The notes below the pieces were generated by a model that ran no database searches, was not told the origin of the DNA, and saw only the letters and a program-made list of their open reading frames with translations. The position numbers and the translations under genes are program-made. Of a DNA stretch of 5,659 nt, positions 1-5,659 are shown in pieces. Within the stretch, counting starts at the first letter, position 1. Each line of letters opens with the position of its first letter. This DNA is from an uncultured Ruminococcus sp. Lineage in GTDB: Bacteria > Bacillota > Clostridia > UBA1212 > UBA1255. The stretch is taken from NCBI GenBank assembly GCA_902782885.1, contig CACZOW010000116.1, positions 1-5,659 on the forward strand, read 5' to 3'.

Positions 1-777
1 AGGCTGCATATTGCGGTAGTGCGCGATATAGTCAAAACCGCAGTCTTTTATGACATTTTTAAAGAAATCGAAGCGCTTGCCGATGCGCTCATAGCGGTGC
101 GCGTCAGAGCCCAGGACGACGGTATTACCGCCGCGGGCTTTATATTGACGCAGCACCTCCGCGTCCATAGGGGTCTTGTCGTAGGAGCGCGTATTGACCT
201 CGAATGCCAGCCCGTATTTTATCATCAGTTCCAGCAGTGTATCGAATTCGTCCCGGAATTCCCGGTAGTACATGGCGTTGTCTTCGTAATCCGCGTACCG
301 GATCAGATAATCGAAATGTCCTATCGTGTTGTAGTCGTGGTAGAGTTCGATGTTGCGGATCATCTCCCGCAGATAGCGGCGGTACGCGCTGTGCTTCTCT
401 GGTTCGATCCGGAAATATGTGCGGTCGTACGGGTCGTAGCGGCTGATCAGATGCGTGGAACCGATCTTGTAATCGAACTTGTATCCGGAAAGCCGCCGGA
501 CGTTCTCCTCTACTACATGCGGCTGCAATCCCACTTCCACGGCGCTGACGATATCCAGCCTGCCCGCGTATTTGTCCCGCACTTCTTCGAATCGGCGCAG
601 ATAATCGCCGAAGTCGTAGTAAACGTCGCTGCCGTCGGAAGTGTAGTTCACGTCCAGATGGTCGGTGAACGCTATGCCGGAAAGCCCGAGCTCGATCGCC
701 CGGTCCGCGGCGCCCTCCATCTCCATGGAACTGTCGAAGGAAAAGCGCGAGTGAGTGTGCATATCGTAAAGGATCAT
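1..777 (-). CDS. PHP-family phosphoesterase, histidinol-phosphatase (HisJ/HisK) type; 3' end cut by window edge
   Basis: The 259 visible codons are open from the ATG at 777 to the window edge, with no stop seen. HisJ-like proteins are about 260-280 residues, so only a few residues are probably missing. The metal-site motifs of the PHP (polymerase and histidinol phosphatase) fold are all present in order: HTHS at residues 7-10, TDH at 38-40, the glutamate of AVEVGLQP at Glu81, GSTH at 106-109, IGHFDY at 152-157 and GSDAH at 223-227. This is the complete ligand set expected for a di- or trinuclear metal centre, so the protein is probably an active cytoplasmic phosphomonoesterase. HisJ converts histidinol phosphate to histidinol in histidine synthesis. 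However, no his gene is visible here, and PHP paralogues act on other phosphate esters, so the substrate is open. It follows the glycosidase-like gene by 2 nt and is almost certainly co-translated with it. The family call is firm; the histidinol-phosphatase role is only one option. Confidence 0.88.
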   Translation of the reverse strand, partial: MILYDMHTHSRFSFDSSMEMEGAADRAIELGLSGIAFTDHLDVNYTSDGSDVYYDFGDYLRRFEEVRDKYAGRLDIVSAVEVGLQPHVVEENVRRLSGYKFDYKIGSTHLISRYDPYDRTYFRIEPEKHSAYRRYLREMIRNIELYHDYNTIGHFDYLIRYADYEDNAMYYREFRDEFDTLLELMIKYGLAFEVNTRSYDKTPMDAEVLRQYKARGGNTVVLGSDAHRYERIGKRFDFFKNVIKDCGFDYIAHYRNMQP

Positions 778-779
778 GT

Positions 780-2582
780 TTATTCCTCGCAAAGTGTGCA
801 GCGGTAGCAGAAGCGGCCGTCCGGCGCGGTATCGCCGCGGTCGTAGAATTTCATGATATCGCCGTCGTCAACGGAATTGTCGGCCCATTTGAAATCGAAT
901 GTGTTTTTCACGCGCACCAGCGCGCGCGGGACCTTGAGTTCCAGTACATTGCCGGTCACTCGCAGCATCGCTTCGCCGATCTGCTCAAACCGCCATTCGT
1001 TGTCAACAAAAACTTCGATCGAGGCATTGCCCCCGCTCTGATGCCGGTTGATGATATAATCGAAACCGTTCCAGCCGTTGCGGAAATTGCAGTCGGAGTT
1101 GATAAACAGGTTCATCCAGTTGTCCCCTGCGGGCGTCGAGACCGCGTCGCGGCAGCGGCAGTAGAAATACAGATACTGACGGTCGGCGCATACTTTCATG
1201 GAAACGAGATCGTTGCGGCCGGAGTCGTTGACGTAGTGAAGGTCTCCGCCCGAACCGGGCCAGTCGCGCCTGCCCGTATCGAAAGCGGGATCGCGGTACT
1301 CGGGGCCGACGTTGTCCCATTCCGACGGATCGCCGTCGGCAATATCCATCTTTACGCAGCCGTACACCGGCGTCACGCGCTCGGCGCCTTTGTAGCGGCG
1401 GACAACGTCCACCAGCTGGCAGTAATAGTTGTCGTTGTAAAGGCCCTTTACCGGTTCCAGATCGCGGCTGAATTCGCCGTTGAAGTTGTCAACGAAATAA
1501 TAGTCGTTGTATCCGTCTCCGGGCACGACTTTGTAGCTGTTGGCGATCGTCTGTCCCTTTGCGGGATTGAAGCCGCTGTCCTTCCAGCTGCCCCAACGTC
1601 CGGCGGTCCACTCGTTCCAGCCGGTGATCATCATGAGCGGCGGATCGCAATCGAGCGCGTATTTCGCCTGCTCTTCAAAAGCGCGGCCTTCCCCGGAGAG
1701 CGTTTCGGAGATGCCGAAACCCATATCGCCCGGAGTCTCGTTGTCCGGCTGTCTGCCGCCGGAATAGCTGCGGCCGGCGTTGGTGCCGTAGCTGCCGTTG
1801 ACCCAGAAACCGCACATAACGATCATCTGCTCAAGGTTGCCCTCGCCGTCCAGCCCCGGCCCCTGCGGATACATATCTGCCCACGGCCAGCAGTTTTTGC
1901 CGCCGTTTTGGCCGTACCAGCTGCCGTCGCCGCCTTTGGTGTACGCCCAGCTGTAGCGGATCGTGAAAAATTCGCGCACTTCTTCGGGCAGTTTCGGCAC
2001 GTCGGCTTCGGGCATCAATATGAGCGGCCTGCCCCCGTAGCAGAACCACAGATCGCGGTAGCGCCCGGGCGCGTACAGATCGTTATACAGCTTCATGACC
2101 GTCTCCGCGGCTTTGGTATTGGTGATGAACATCACGTCGGGCGTGCGGCTGCCTTCCGCGCGCATCTCGCTCCAGACGCGGAAGATCATATTGTACGTTT
2201 CGGGATATGTGAGCGTATTGGTCACGTCCAGGAAAATGAAATCCACTCCGGCTTCGGTAAGCATCGATCCGTGTTTACGGAGCACCCACGGATCGTCGGA
2301 GCGGTAATAGCCGAAGTAAGGTTCCGCCCAGTACTGCAGGTAGCCCATGGGCGCTTTCAGCGAATCTTCCTTCACCTTTTCCAGTCCGCCCTCGTAGTAC
2401 GAACGTGTATGGTCGATCACCGGCTGCCCGGGTTTATGGTCGTGCCAAATAAAATAGAACATACCTACTTTCCGTTCCCGGGGCTCGGGGTATTTTTCGG
2501 GGTCAATGCTCCGCTGCAGTCCGTCCGTACACACCCACGAGGTGCTGCGGAGGTCAATATACTCGCGTTTGCTGTTGTCCAT
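780..2582 (-). CDS. GH71/GH99-like (WbsX-like) glycosidase-type protein with C-terminal CBM9/DOMON-like domain
   Basis: A 600-residue protein with two apparent domains. Residues about 38-400 resemble the GH71/GH99-like TIM-barrel group that also includes the WbsX family. The visible signs are an early strand GMFYFIWH (40-47), the segment DPWVLRKHGSMLTEAGVDFIFLDVTN (about 97-122, moving target and sensing of the barrel strand), RPLILMP (185-191) and the late GWNEW motif (321-325), whose Glu324 is a candidate catalytic or sugar-contacting residue. Residues about 405-600 look like a CBM9/DOMON-like beta-sandwich: DGDPSEWD (417-423 region), a YLYFYCRCRD strand and GWNGFDYIINR (503-513). No signal peptide or membrane segment is seen: the N-terminus, MDNSKREYIDLRS, is polar. 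With 14 cysteines, the protein is probably cytoplasmic. The start has an AAGGAG site 7 nt upstream. It is coupled to the PHP gene downstream. The activity and substrate are unknown; the superfamily call rests on motif recall, not a search. Confidence 0.72.
   Translation of the reverse strand: MDNSKREYIDLRSTSWVCTDGLQRSIDPEKYPEPRERKVGMFYFIWHDHKPGQPVIDHTRSYYEGGLEKVKEDSLKAPMGYLQYWAEPYFGYYRSDDPWVLRKHGSMLTEAGVDFIFLDVTNTLTYPETYNMIFRVWSEMRAEGSRTPDVMFITNTKAAETVMKLYNDLYAPGRYRDLWFCYGGRPLILMPEADVPKLPEEVREFFTIRYSWAYTKGGDGSWYGQNGGKNCWPWADMYPQGPGLDGEGNLEQMIVMCGFWVNGSYGTNAGRSYSGGRQPDNETPGDMGFGISETLSGEGRAFEEQAKYALDCDPPLMMITGWNEWTAGRWGSWKDSGFNPAKGQTIANSYKVVPGDGYNDYYFVDNFNGEFSRDLEPVKGLYNDNYYCQLVDVVRRYKGAERVTPVYGCVKMDIADGDPSEWDNVGPEYRDPAFDTGRRDWPGSGGDLHYVNDSGRNDLVSMKVCADRQYLYFYCRCRDAVSTPAGDNWMNLFINSDCNFRNGWNGFDYIINRHQSGGNASIEVFVDNEWRFEQIGEAMLRVTGNVLELKVPRALVRVKNTFDFKWADNSVDDGDIMKFYDRGDTAPDGRFCYRCTLCEE
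783..788 (-). promoter_or_regulatory. Ribosome binding site of the PHP gene, inside the end of the upstream gene
   Basis: On the minus strand GAGGAA lies 7 nt (counted from GAGG) before the ATG at 777-775. These six bases are also the last two codons (Glu-Glu) of the upstream gene, directly before its TAA stop at 782-780. Ribosomes finishing the upstream gene therefore stop on top of this site, an arrangement typical of translational coupling. It also supports the choice of start codon. Confidence 0.8.
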
Positions 2583-2589
2583 ATTATCG

Positions 2590-2595
2590 CTCCTT
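2590..2595 (-). promoter_or_regulatory. Ribosome binding site of the glycosidase-like gene
   Basis: AAGGAG on the minus strand, 7 nt before the ATG at 2582-2580. This near-ideal Shine-Dalgarno sequence fixes the start. Between it and the upstream terminator only about 26 nt remain, and I see no convincing -35/-10 pair there. Confidence 0.85.
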
Positions 2596-2621
2596 GATTT
2601 TCGGCATGCAATCAGTACCGG

Positions 2622-2665
2622 AATAAAAACCGGGCCTTTGCCGATGTTTGCGTTCGGTAAAGGCC
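2622..2665 (-). terminator. Intrinsic terminator after tyrS
   Basis: On the minus strand the arm GGCCTTTACCGA (2665-2654) pairs with TCGGCAAAGGCC (2644-2633). This gives 11 base pairs with a single A-C mismatch and a loop of about 9 nt. The stem is followed after three bases by TTTTTATT (2629-2622). The tyrS stop codon ends at 2681, 15 nt before the stem. The plus-strand side of the hairpin has no T-run, so it should act only on minus-strand transcription. A perfect 10-bp palindrome GCCTCGAGGC (2663-2672) overlaps the base of the stem. Confidence 0.85.
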
Positions 2666-2680
2666 TCGAGGCAGATCAGT

Positions 2681-3907
2681 TTATTTCGTGAACTTGTGGA
2701 ACGTCTTTTTGCCTTTGCGCACCACCGCTCCGTTTTCCAGCGCGGCGAGCGGAATATTAGCGTTGAAGTCGGTAACTTTCTCGTTGTCCAGGAATACGCC
2801 GCCCTGCTGGATGAGCCGGCGCCCTTCGCCCTTGGACGGAATGATCTTTGCCAGCAGCATCGCTTCCAGAATATTGACGCCGTCGGCGGTGAGCAGTTCC
2901 GCGGGGATCTGCGTGGTGTTCATATGTTCGGAATCGGCGCCGCCGCCAAACAGCGCTTCCGCGGTGGCCCTGGCTTTGTCCGCCGCCTCCGCGCCGTGGA
3001 TCATCTTAGTGACTTCATACGCCAGACGGATCTTGGCTTCGTTCAGTTTGCTGCCTTCCCATTTCTCCATCTCGCGGATCTCTTCGATGGGTACGAACGT
3101 GAGCAGTTTGAGGCATTTGATGACGTCCGCGTCGGCAACGTTGCGCAGGTACTGGTACAGCTCGTACGGAGGAGTTTTGTTCTCGTCGAGCCAGACGGCG
3201 CCTTTAACGGTCTTACCCATTTTGATACCTTCGGAAGTGGTGAGCAGCGAGAACGTGAGGCCGAATACTTCCTCCCCTTCTTTGCGCCGCACCAGCTCGA
3301 CGCCGCCGATGATGTTTGACCACTGGTCGTCGCCGCCGAATTCGATCTTGCAGTTGTAGTCTTTGTACAGGCGGTAGAAGTCGTAGCTCTGCATCAGCAT
3401 GTAATTGAACTCGATGAAGTTGAGCCCGCGTTCCAGACGCTGTTTGAAGCATTCCGCGGCCAGCATGCGGTTGACCGAAAAGTGCACGCCGATATCCCGC
3501 AGAAAATCCACGTAGTTGAGGTTCAGGAGCCAGTCGCCGTTGTTGACCATGATGGCGGTGGTATCGAAATCCAGGAAGCGGCTGAGCTGCACCTTAAGAC
3601 CGGCTACGTTGTGCGCCAGGTCCTCGTCGGTGAGCATTTTGCGCATATCGGTCTTGCCGGAGGGATCGCCGACTTTACCGGTGCCGCCGCCTACCAGCGC
3701 TATGGGACGGTGCCCCGCACGCTGCATGTGCGCCATGACCATGATCTGCACGAAATGGCCGATGTGCAGCGAATCCGCCGTGGGATCGAAGCCTACGTAA
3801 AATGTCACCGGCTCGCTGTCCAGCAGTTCTTTCACTTTCTCCGCGTTGGTGCACTGGGCAATTATCCCCCGCTCCACCAGTTCGTCGTATACGCCCTTTT
3901 TGATCAT
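2681..3907 (-). CDS. tyrS: Tyrosyl-tRNA synthetase
   Basis: This class I aminoacyl-tRNA synthetase charges tRNA-Tyr with tyrosine in the cytoplasm (EC 6.1.1.1). The 408 residues match the bacterial TyrRS length, slightly shorter than the roughly 420 of E. coli and Bacillus. The Rossmann-fold catalytic part carries YVGFDPTADSLHIGH (37-51) with an exact HIGH signature at 48-51, GGGTGKVGDPSGK (73-85) and GGDDQWSNI (191-199). The second signature is IKMGKT (228-233), the TyrRS version of KMSKS. The C-terminal part, about 345-405, is an S4-type RNA-binding domain (IPSKGEGRRLIQQGGVFLDN region) that contacts the tRNA. The start has GAGG 8 nt upstream. The gene has its own promoter and terminator, so it is probably monocistronic, although some read-through from rarA is possible. 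Its leader is about 50 nt and contains no T-box, unlike many Bacillota tyrS genes. The identification is secure. Confidence 0.98.
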   Translation of the reverse strand: MIKKGVYDELVERGIIAQCTNAEKVKELLDSEPVTFYVGFDPTADSLHIGHFVQIMVMAHMQRAGHRPIALVGGGTGKVGDPSGKTDMRKMLTDEDLAHNVAGLKVQLSRFLDFDTTAIMVNNGDWLLNLNYVDFLRDIGVHFSVNRMLAAECFKQRLERGLNFIEFNYMLMQSYDFYRLYKDYNCKIEFGGDDQWSNIIGGVELVRRKEGEEVFGLTFSLLTTSEGIKMGKTVKGAVWLDENKTPPYELYQYLRNVADADVIKCLKLLTFVPIEEIREMEKWEGSKLNEAKIRLAYEVTKMIHGAEAADKARATAEALFGGGADSEHMNTTQIPAELLTADGVNILEAMLLAKIIPSKGEGRRLIQQGGVFLDNEKVTDFNANIPLAALENGAVVRKGKKTFHKFTK

Positions 3908-3915
3908 CGGTCTAA

Positions 3916-3919
3916 CCTC
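3916..3919 (-). promoter_or_regulatory. Ribosome binding site of tyrS
   Basis: GAGG on the minus strand with an 8-nt spacer to the ATG at 3907-3905. It is moderate in strength but well placed, and supports this start over any internal ATG. Confidence 0.75.
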
Positions 3920-3941
3920 GTTTCGATTATTTTCACAAGTT

Positions 3942-3957
3942 CCGCGTTAAAACGCGG
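3942..3957 (-). promoter_or_regulatory. Perfect inverted repeat at the predicted 5' end of the tyrS transcript
   Basis: CCGCGTT-TT-AACGCGG on the minus strand, two 7-nt arms around two bases. If transcription starts about 7 nt after the -10 hexamer, at A3958 or G3959, this element begins at about +2. It could be a 5' stem-loop that protects the mRNA, or an operator for a dimeric repressor. No T-run follows it, so it is not a terminator. Confidence 0.6.
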
Positions 3958-3964
3958 TCAAAGC

Positions 3965-3993
3965 ACTATATCACACTGTACCGAAAGCTTCAA
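3965..3993 (-). promoter_or_regulatory. Sigma-A (sigma-70) type promoter for tyrS
   Basis: On the minus strand the -35 box TTGAAG (3993-3988) and the -10 box TATAGT (3970-3965) are separated by exactly 17 nt. The -10 is extended by a TG one base upstream (TGATATAGT). The box lies in the 93-nt gap between rarA and tyrS, about 58 nt before the tyrS ATG, with the -35 box only 7 nt past the rarA stop. Spacing and sequence are those of a good housekeeping promoter. Confidence 0.8.
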
Positions 3994-4000
3994 GCGGTTT

Positions 4001-5344
4001 TTATTTGCCGCGCTGCTCTTCTTTCAGTTTTTCCGCCCAGTTGAGATACTCGATTATCTTCTGTTCGGCGCCGTTGCCGCAGGGCCTGTAATACTTAGTG
4101 CCCTTCATTTCCGGCGGCAGGAATTCCAGATCGGCCACGTGGCCGGGATAATCGTGAGCATATTTGTAGCCCTGGCCGTATTCGAACTCTTTAAGTCCGT
4201 CGGTCACGGGGTTGCGCAGCCAGGGCGGCACTTCGCCGGTATCCCGGGACTGTACGTCCGCAAGAGCGCTGTCAATGGCCATATACGCGGCGTTGGATTT
4301 GGGAGAGGCGGCAACGGTGATCGCCGCGTGCGCCAGCAATATCCGCGCTTCCGGCATACCGATCATGCGTATCGCCTCCGCCGCGGCCTGGGCCACCAGC
4401 AGCGCCGTGGGATTCGCGGTCCCGACGTCTTCGCTGGCGCAGATAACGATGCGGCGGGCAATAAAGTTGATATCCTCTCCCCCCGCGATCGCCCGTGCCA
4501 GATAGAATGCCGCGGCGTCGGGATCGCTGCCGCGCATGGATTTTATCAACGCACTTATATTGTCGTAATGCGAATCGCCTTTTTTGTCGAAGCGTATCGA
4601 TTTTTGCTGTACGCATTCCGCGGCGATCTCCCGGGTTATATGGATGCGGCTCCCCAGATCGTCGGAAGTGGTCAGGAACGCCAGTTCAAGCGCGTTCAGC
4701 GCGGTGCGCGCGTCGCCGGAAGATACGTCCGCCAGAAACTCCAGCGCGTCCGCGTCGCATTCGATATCGTAATTGCCCAGTCCCCGCTCTTTGTCCGACA
4801 GCGCCATTTGCAGTATCGACAGTATATCATCGCGCGTGAGCGGCAGCAGCTGGAATACGGTGGAGCGGGATATCAGCGCTTTATTTACCTCGAAAAACGG
4901 GTTTTCGGTAGTGGCGCCGATAAGTATGATCGTACCGTCCTCCACGTACGGCAGCAGCGCGTCCTGCTGCGCTTTATTGAAGCGGTGTATCTCGTCAATG
5001 AACAGCACGGTGCGGCCCGACGGATTCATCAGCAGATCCTGCGTCTCCGCTACGATCTGTTTTATTTCCGCGATCCCGGATGATACGGCGTTGATGCGCC
5101 GGAATTCGGTTTTCGTGGTAGCGGCGATCAGGCGCGCCAGCGAGGTCTTTCCGGTACCGGGAGGACCCCAGAAGATGACAGACGACAGACGGTCCGCTTT
5201 TATCATGCGGTAGAGCAGTTTGCCTTCAGCCAGAATATGTTTCTGACCCGCAAATTCCTCCAGCGTGCGCGGACACATACGGTACGCCAGCGGTTCGCCG
5301 CGCTGTTCTTCAGTGCTGTTCCCTTTAGGCGGTGCTTTGTACAT
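4001..5344 (-). CDS. rarA: Replication-associated recombination ATPase RarA (MgsA)
   Basis: RarA is a cytoplasmic AAA+ ATPase of the clamp-loader-related group, homologous to eukaryotic WRNIP1/Mgs1. It acts at stalled replication forks and opens or remodels DNA ends near single-stranded gaps. The 447 residues match the usual length. Visible motifs are: an N-terminal PLAYRMCPRTLEEFAGQKHIL (18-38, typical opening), Walker A GPPGTGKTS (60-68), Walker B LFIDEIHRF (114-122), sensor 1 GATTENPFF (143-151), an Arg-finger candidate SR (159-160) and sensor 2 GDARTALNALE (210-220). The C-terminal oligomerisation part has RGSDPDAAAFYLARAI (271-286), SEDVGTANP (304-312) and SPKSNAAYMAI (347-357), all characteristic of the family. 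It starts 15 nt after glyA with GGGGGAG in the gap, suggesting co-transcription. No clear terminator follows it. The start choice is supported by that site; the identification is secure. Confidence 0.97.
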   Translation of the reverse strand: MYKAPPKGNSTEEQRGEPLAYRMCPRTLEEFAGQKHILAEGKLLYRMIKADRLSSVIFWGPPGTGKTSLARLIAATTKTEFRRINAVSSGIAEIKQIVAETQDLLMNPSGRTVLFIDEIHRFNKAQQDALLPYVEDGTIILIGATTENPFFEVNKALISRSTVFQLLPLTRDDILSILQMALSDKERGLGNYDIECDADALEFLADVSSGDARTALNALELAFLTTSDDLGSRIHITREIAAECVQQKSIRFDKKGDSHYDNISALIKSMRGSDPDAAAFYLARAIAGGEDINFIARRIVICASEDVGTANPTALLVAQAAAEAIRMIGMPEARILLAHAAITVAASPKSNAAYMAIDSALADVQSRDTGEVPPWLRNPVTDGLKEFEYGQGYKYAHDYPGHVADLEFLPPEMKGTKYYRPCGNGAEQKIIEYLNWAEKLKEEQRGK

Positions 5345-5348
5345 GTAT

Positions 5349-5355
5349 CTCCCCC
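5349..5355 (-). promoter_or_regulatory. Ribosome binding site of rarA
   Basis: GGGGGAG on the minus strand in the 15-nt gap between the glyA stop (5362-5360) and the rarA ATG (5344-5342), with only 4 nt between its last base and the ATG. The gap is too short for a promoter, so rarA is most likely transcribed with glyA. Confidence 0.7.
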
Positions 5356-5359
5356 GGCG

Positions 5360-5659
5360 TCATTCGTACAGCGGGAAGCGGTCCAGAAGCGCTTTTACAC
5401 CGGCCTTGACCTGTGCCTTGCTGTTCTCGTAATCCGTGAGCGTATCGTAAATGAAACCGGCGATCTCTTCCATTTCAGCCGTGCCCATACCGCGCGTAGT
5501 GACGGCCGCGGTGCCCAGGCGTATGCCGCTGGTGACCGAAGGCTTTTCCGGATCGAAAGGAATACCGTTTTTGTTGCAGGTGATGTTGACGTCGTCCAGA
5601 TAATGCTGGGCGAGCTTGCCGGTAATACCGAGGCTGCGCAGATCTACCAGCATAAGGTG
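5360..5659 (-). CDS. glyA: Serine hydroxymethyltransferase, C-terminal part (5' end outside window)
   Basis: The PLP-dependent enzyme that interconverts serine and glycine with transfer of a one-carbon unit to tetrahydrofolate (EC 2.1.2.1), acting in the cytoplasm. Only the last 99 codons and the TGA stop are present. The frame is open to the window edge, where it reads His-Leu before MLVDLRS, so the internal ATG at 5653 is not the real start. The fragment aligns by eye with the C-terminal small domain of E. coli GlyA: HL-LVDL near the edge, LTGK-like GITGK, NITCNKNGIPFDP, and VTSGIRLGT followed by TTRGM. The arginine in TSGIR corresponds to the one that binds the substrate carboxylate. The ending ALLDRFPLYE matches the family's -RYPVY- type C-terminus, so the gene is intact at this end. 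rarA follows after 15 nt. Confidence 0.96.
   Translation of the reverse strand, partial: HLMLVDLRSLGITGKLAQHYLDDVNITCNKNGIPFDPEKPSVTSGIRLGTAAVTTRGMGTAEMEEIAGFIYDTLTDYENSKAQVKAGVKALLDRFPLYE

Noticed and set aside
19..807. A 262-codon open frame on the plus strand
   Set aside because: Codon-register shadow of the PHP gene, whose metal-binding motifs are all present on the minus strand.
1041..2597. A 518-codon open frame on the plus strand opposite the glycosidase-like gene
   Set aside because: It is in exact codon register with the minus-strand gene, so it stays open simply because TTA, CTA and TCA codons are avoided in the real gene. Its translation is Val/Ala/His-rich without family motifs.
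2648..3359. Two overlapping 223-codon plus-strand open frames opposite tyrS
   Set aside because: Both lie wholly opposite tyrS or its 3' flank, have no recognisable motifs, and one is in codon register with tyrS.
3942..3960. ACCGCG followed by an inverted repeat, reminiscent of the T-box antiterminator
   Set aside because: The preceding AGGGTGG part, the specifier stem and a T-run terminator are all missing, and the leader is far too short.
3980..4000. Weak ACCG...CGGT inverted repeat just after the rarA stop as a possible terminator
   Set aside because: Only four base pairs with no following T-run, and it overlaps the tyrS -35 region.
3482..5083. A 533-codon open frame on the plus strand opposite rarA and the start of tyrS
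   Set aside because: Codon-register shadow of both rarA and tyrS, which share the same reading phase; it merely happens to pass the 93-nt gap without a stop. The minus strand encodes unmistakable conserved enzymes here.
1..5659. Search by eye for CRISPR repeats, insertion sequences, tRNA genes, long direct repeats or defence genes
   Set aside because: None seen; the window is almost fully occupied by five ordinary-looking minus-strand genes.

Overview
All of the genes in this window lie on the minus strand. They read as a bacterial chromosome segment of mid-to-high GC, roughly mid-50s % by eye. The protein types, the strong AGGAG-like ribosome sites and the glyA-rarA adjacency suggest a Clostridia-like Bacillota. 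That assignment is an inference from general resemblance, since no rRNA or other marker gene is present. Nothing in the window looks like an insertion sequence, phage, CRISPR array, tRNA or rRNA.

In the direction of transcription (high to low coordinates) the order is: (1) the C-terminal 99 codons of serine hydroxymethyltransferase (glyA), cut by the window edge; (2) rarA, a replication-associated AAA+ ATPase, 15 nt after glyA and probably co-transcribed with it; (3) a 93-nt intergenic region with a good sigma-A promoter whose predicted transcript starts with a perfect hairpin; (4) tyrS, tyrosyl-tRNA synthetase, closed by an intrinsic terminator; (5) a 600-residue protein with a GH71/GH99-like (WbsX-like) catalytic region and a CBM9/DOMON-like C-terminal domain, without a signal peptide; (6) a PHP-family phosphoesterase of the histidinol-phosphatase type. 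The last gene starts 2 nt after the stop of gene 5, with its ribosome site inside the last codons of gene 5, and it runs off the window at or very near its natural end.

The first three genes are housekeeping: one-carbon metabolism, fork maintenance and translation. The accessory part is the last pair. A carbohydrate-active-type protein that appears cytoplasmic is tightly coupled to a metal-dependent phosphatase-like protein. This could be a small intracellular sugar or sugar-phosphate module, but no substrate can be read from the sequence. No gene-free stretch exceeds 300 bases; the longest gaps are 98 and 93 nt, and both are described. The long plus-strand open frames are codon-register shadows of the minus-strand genes.
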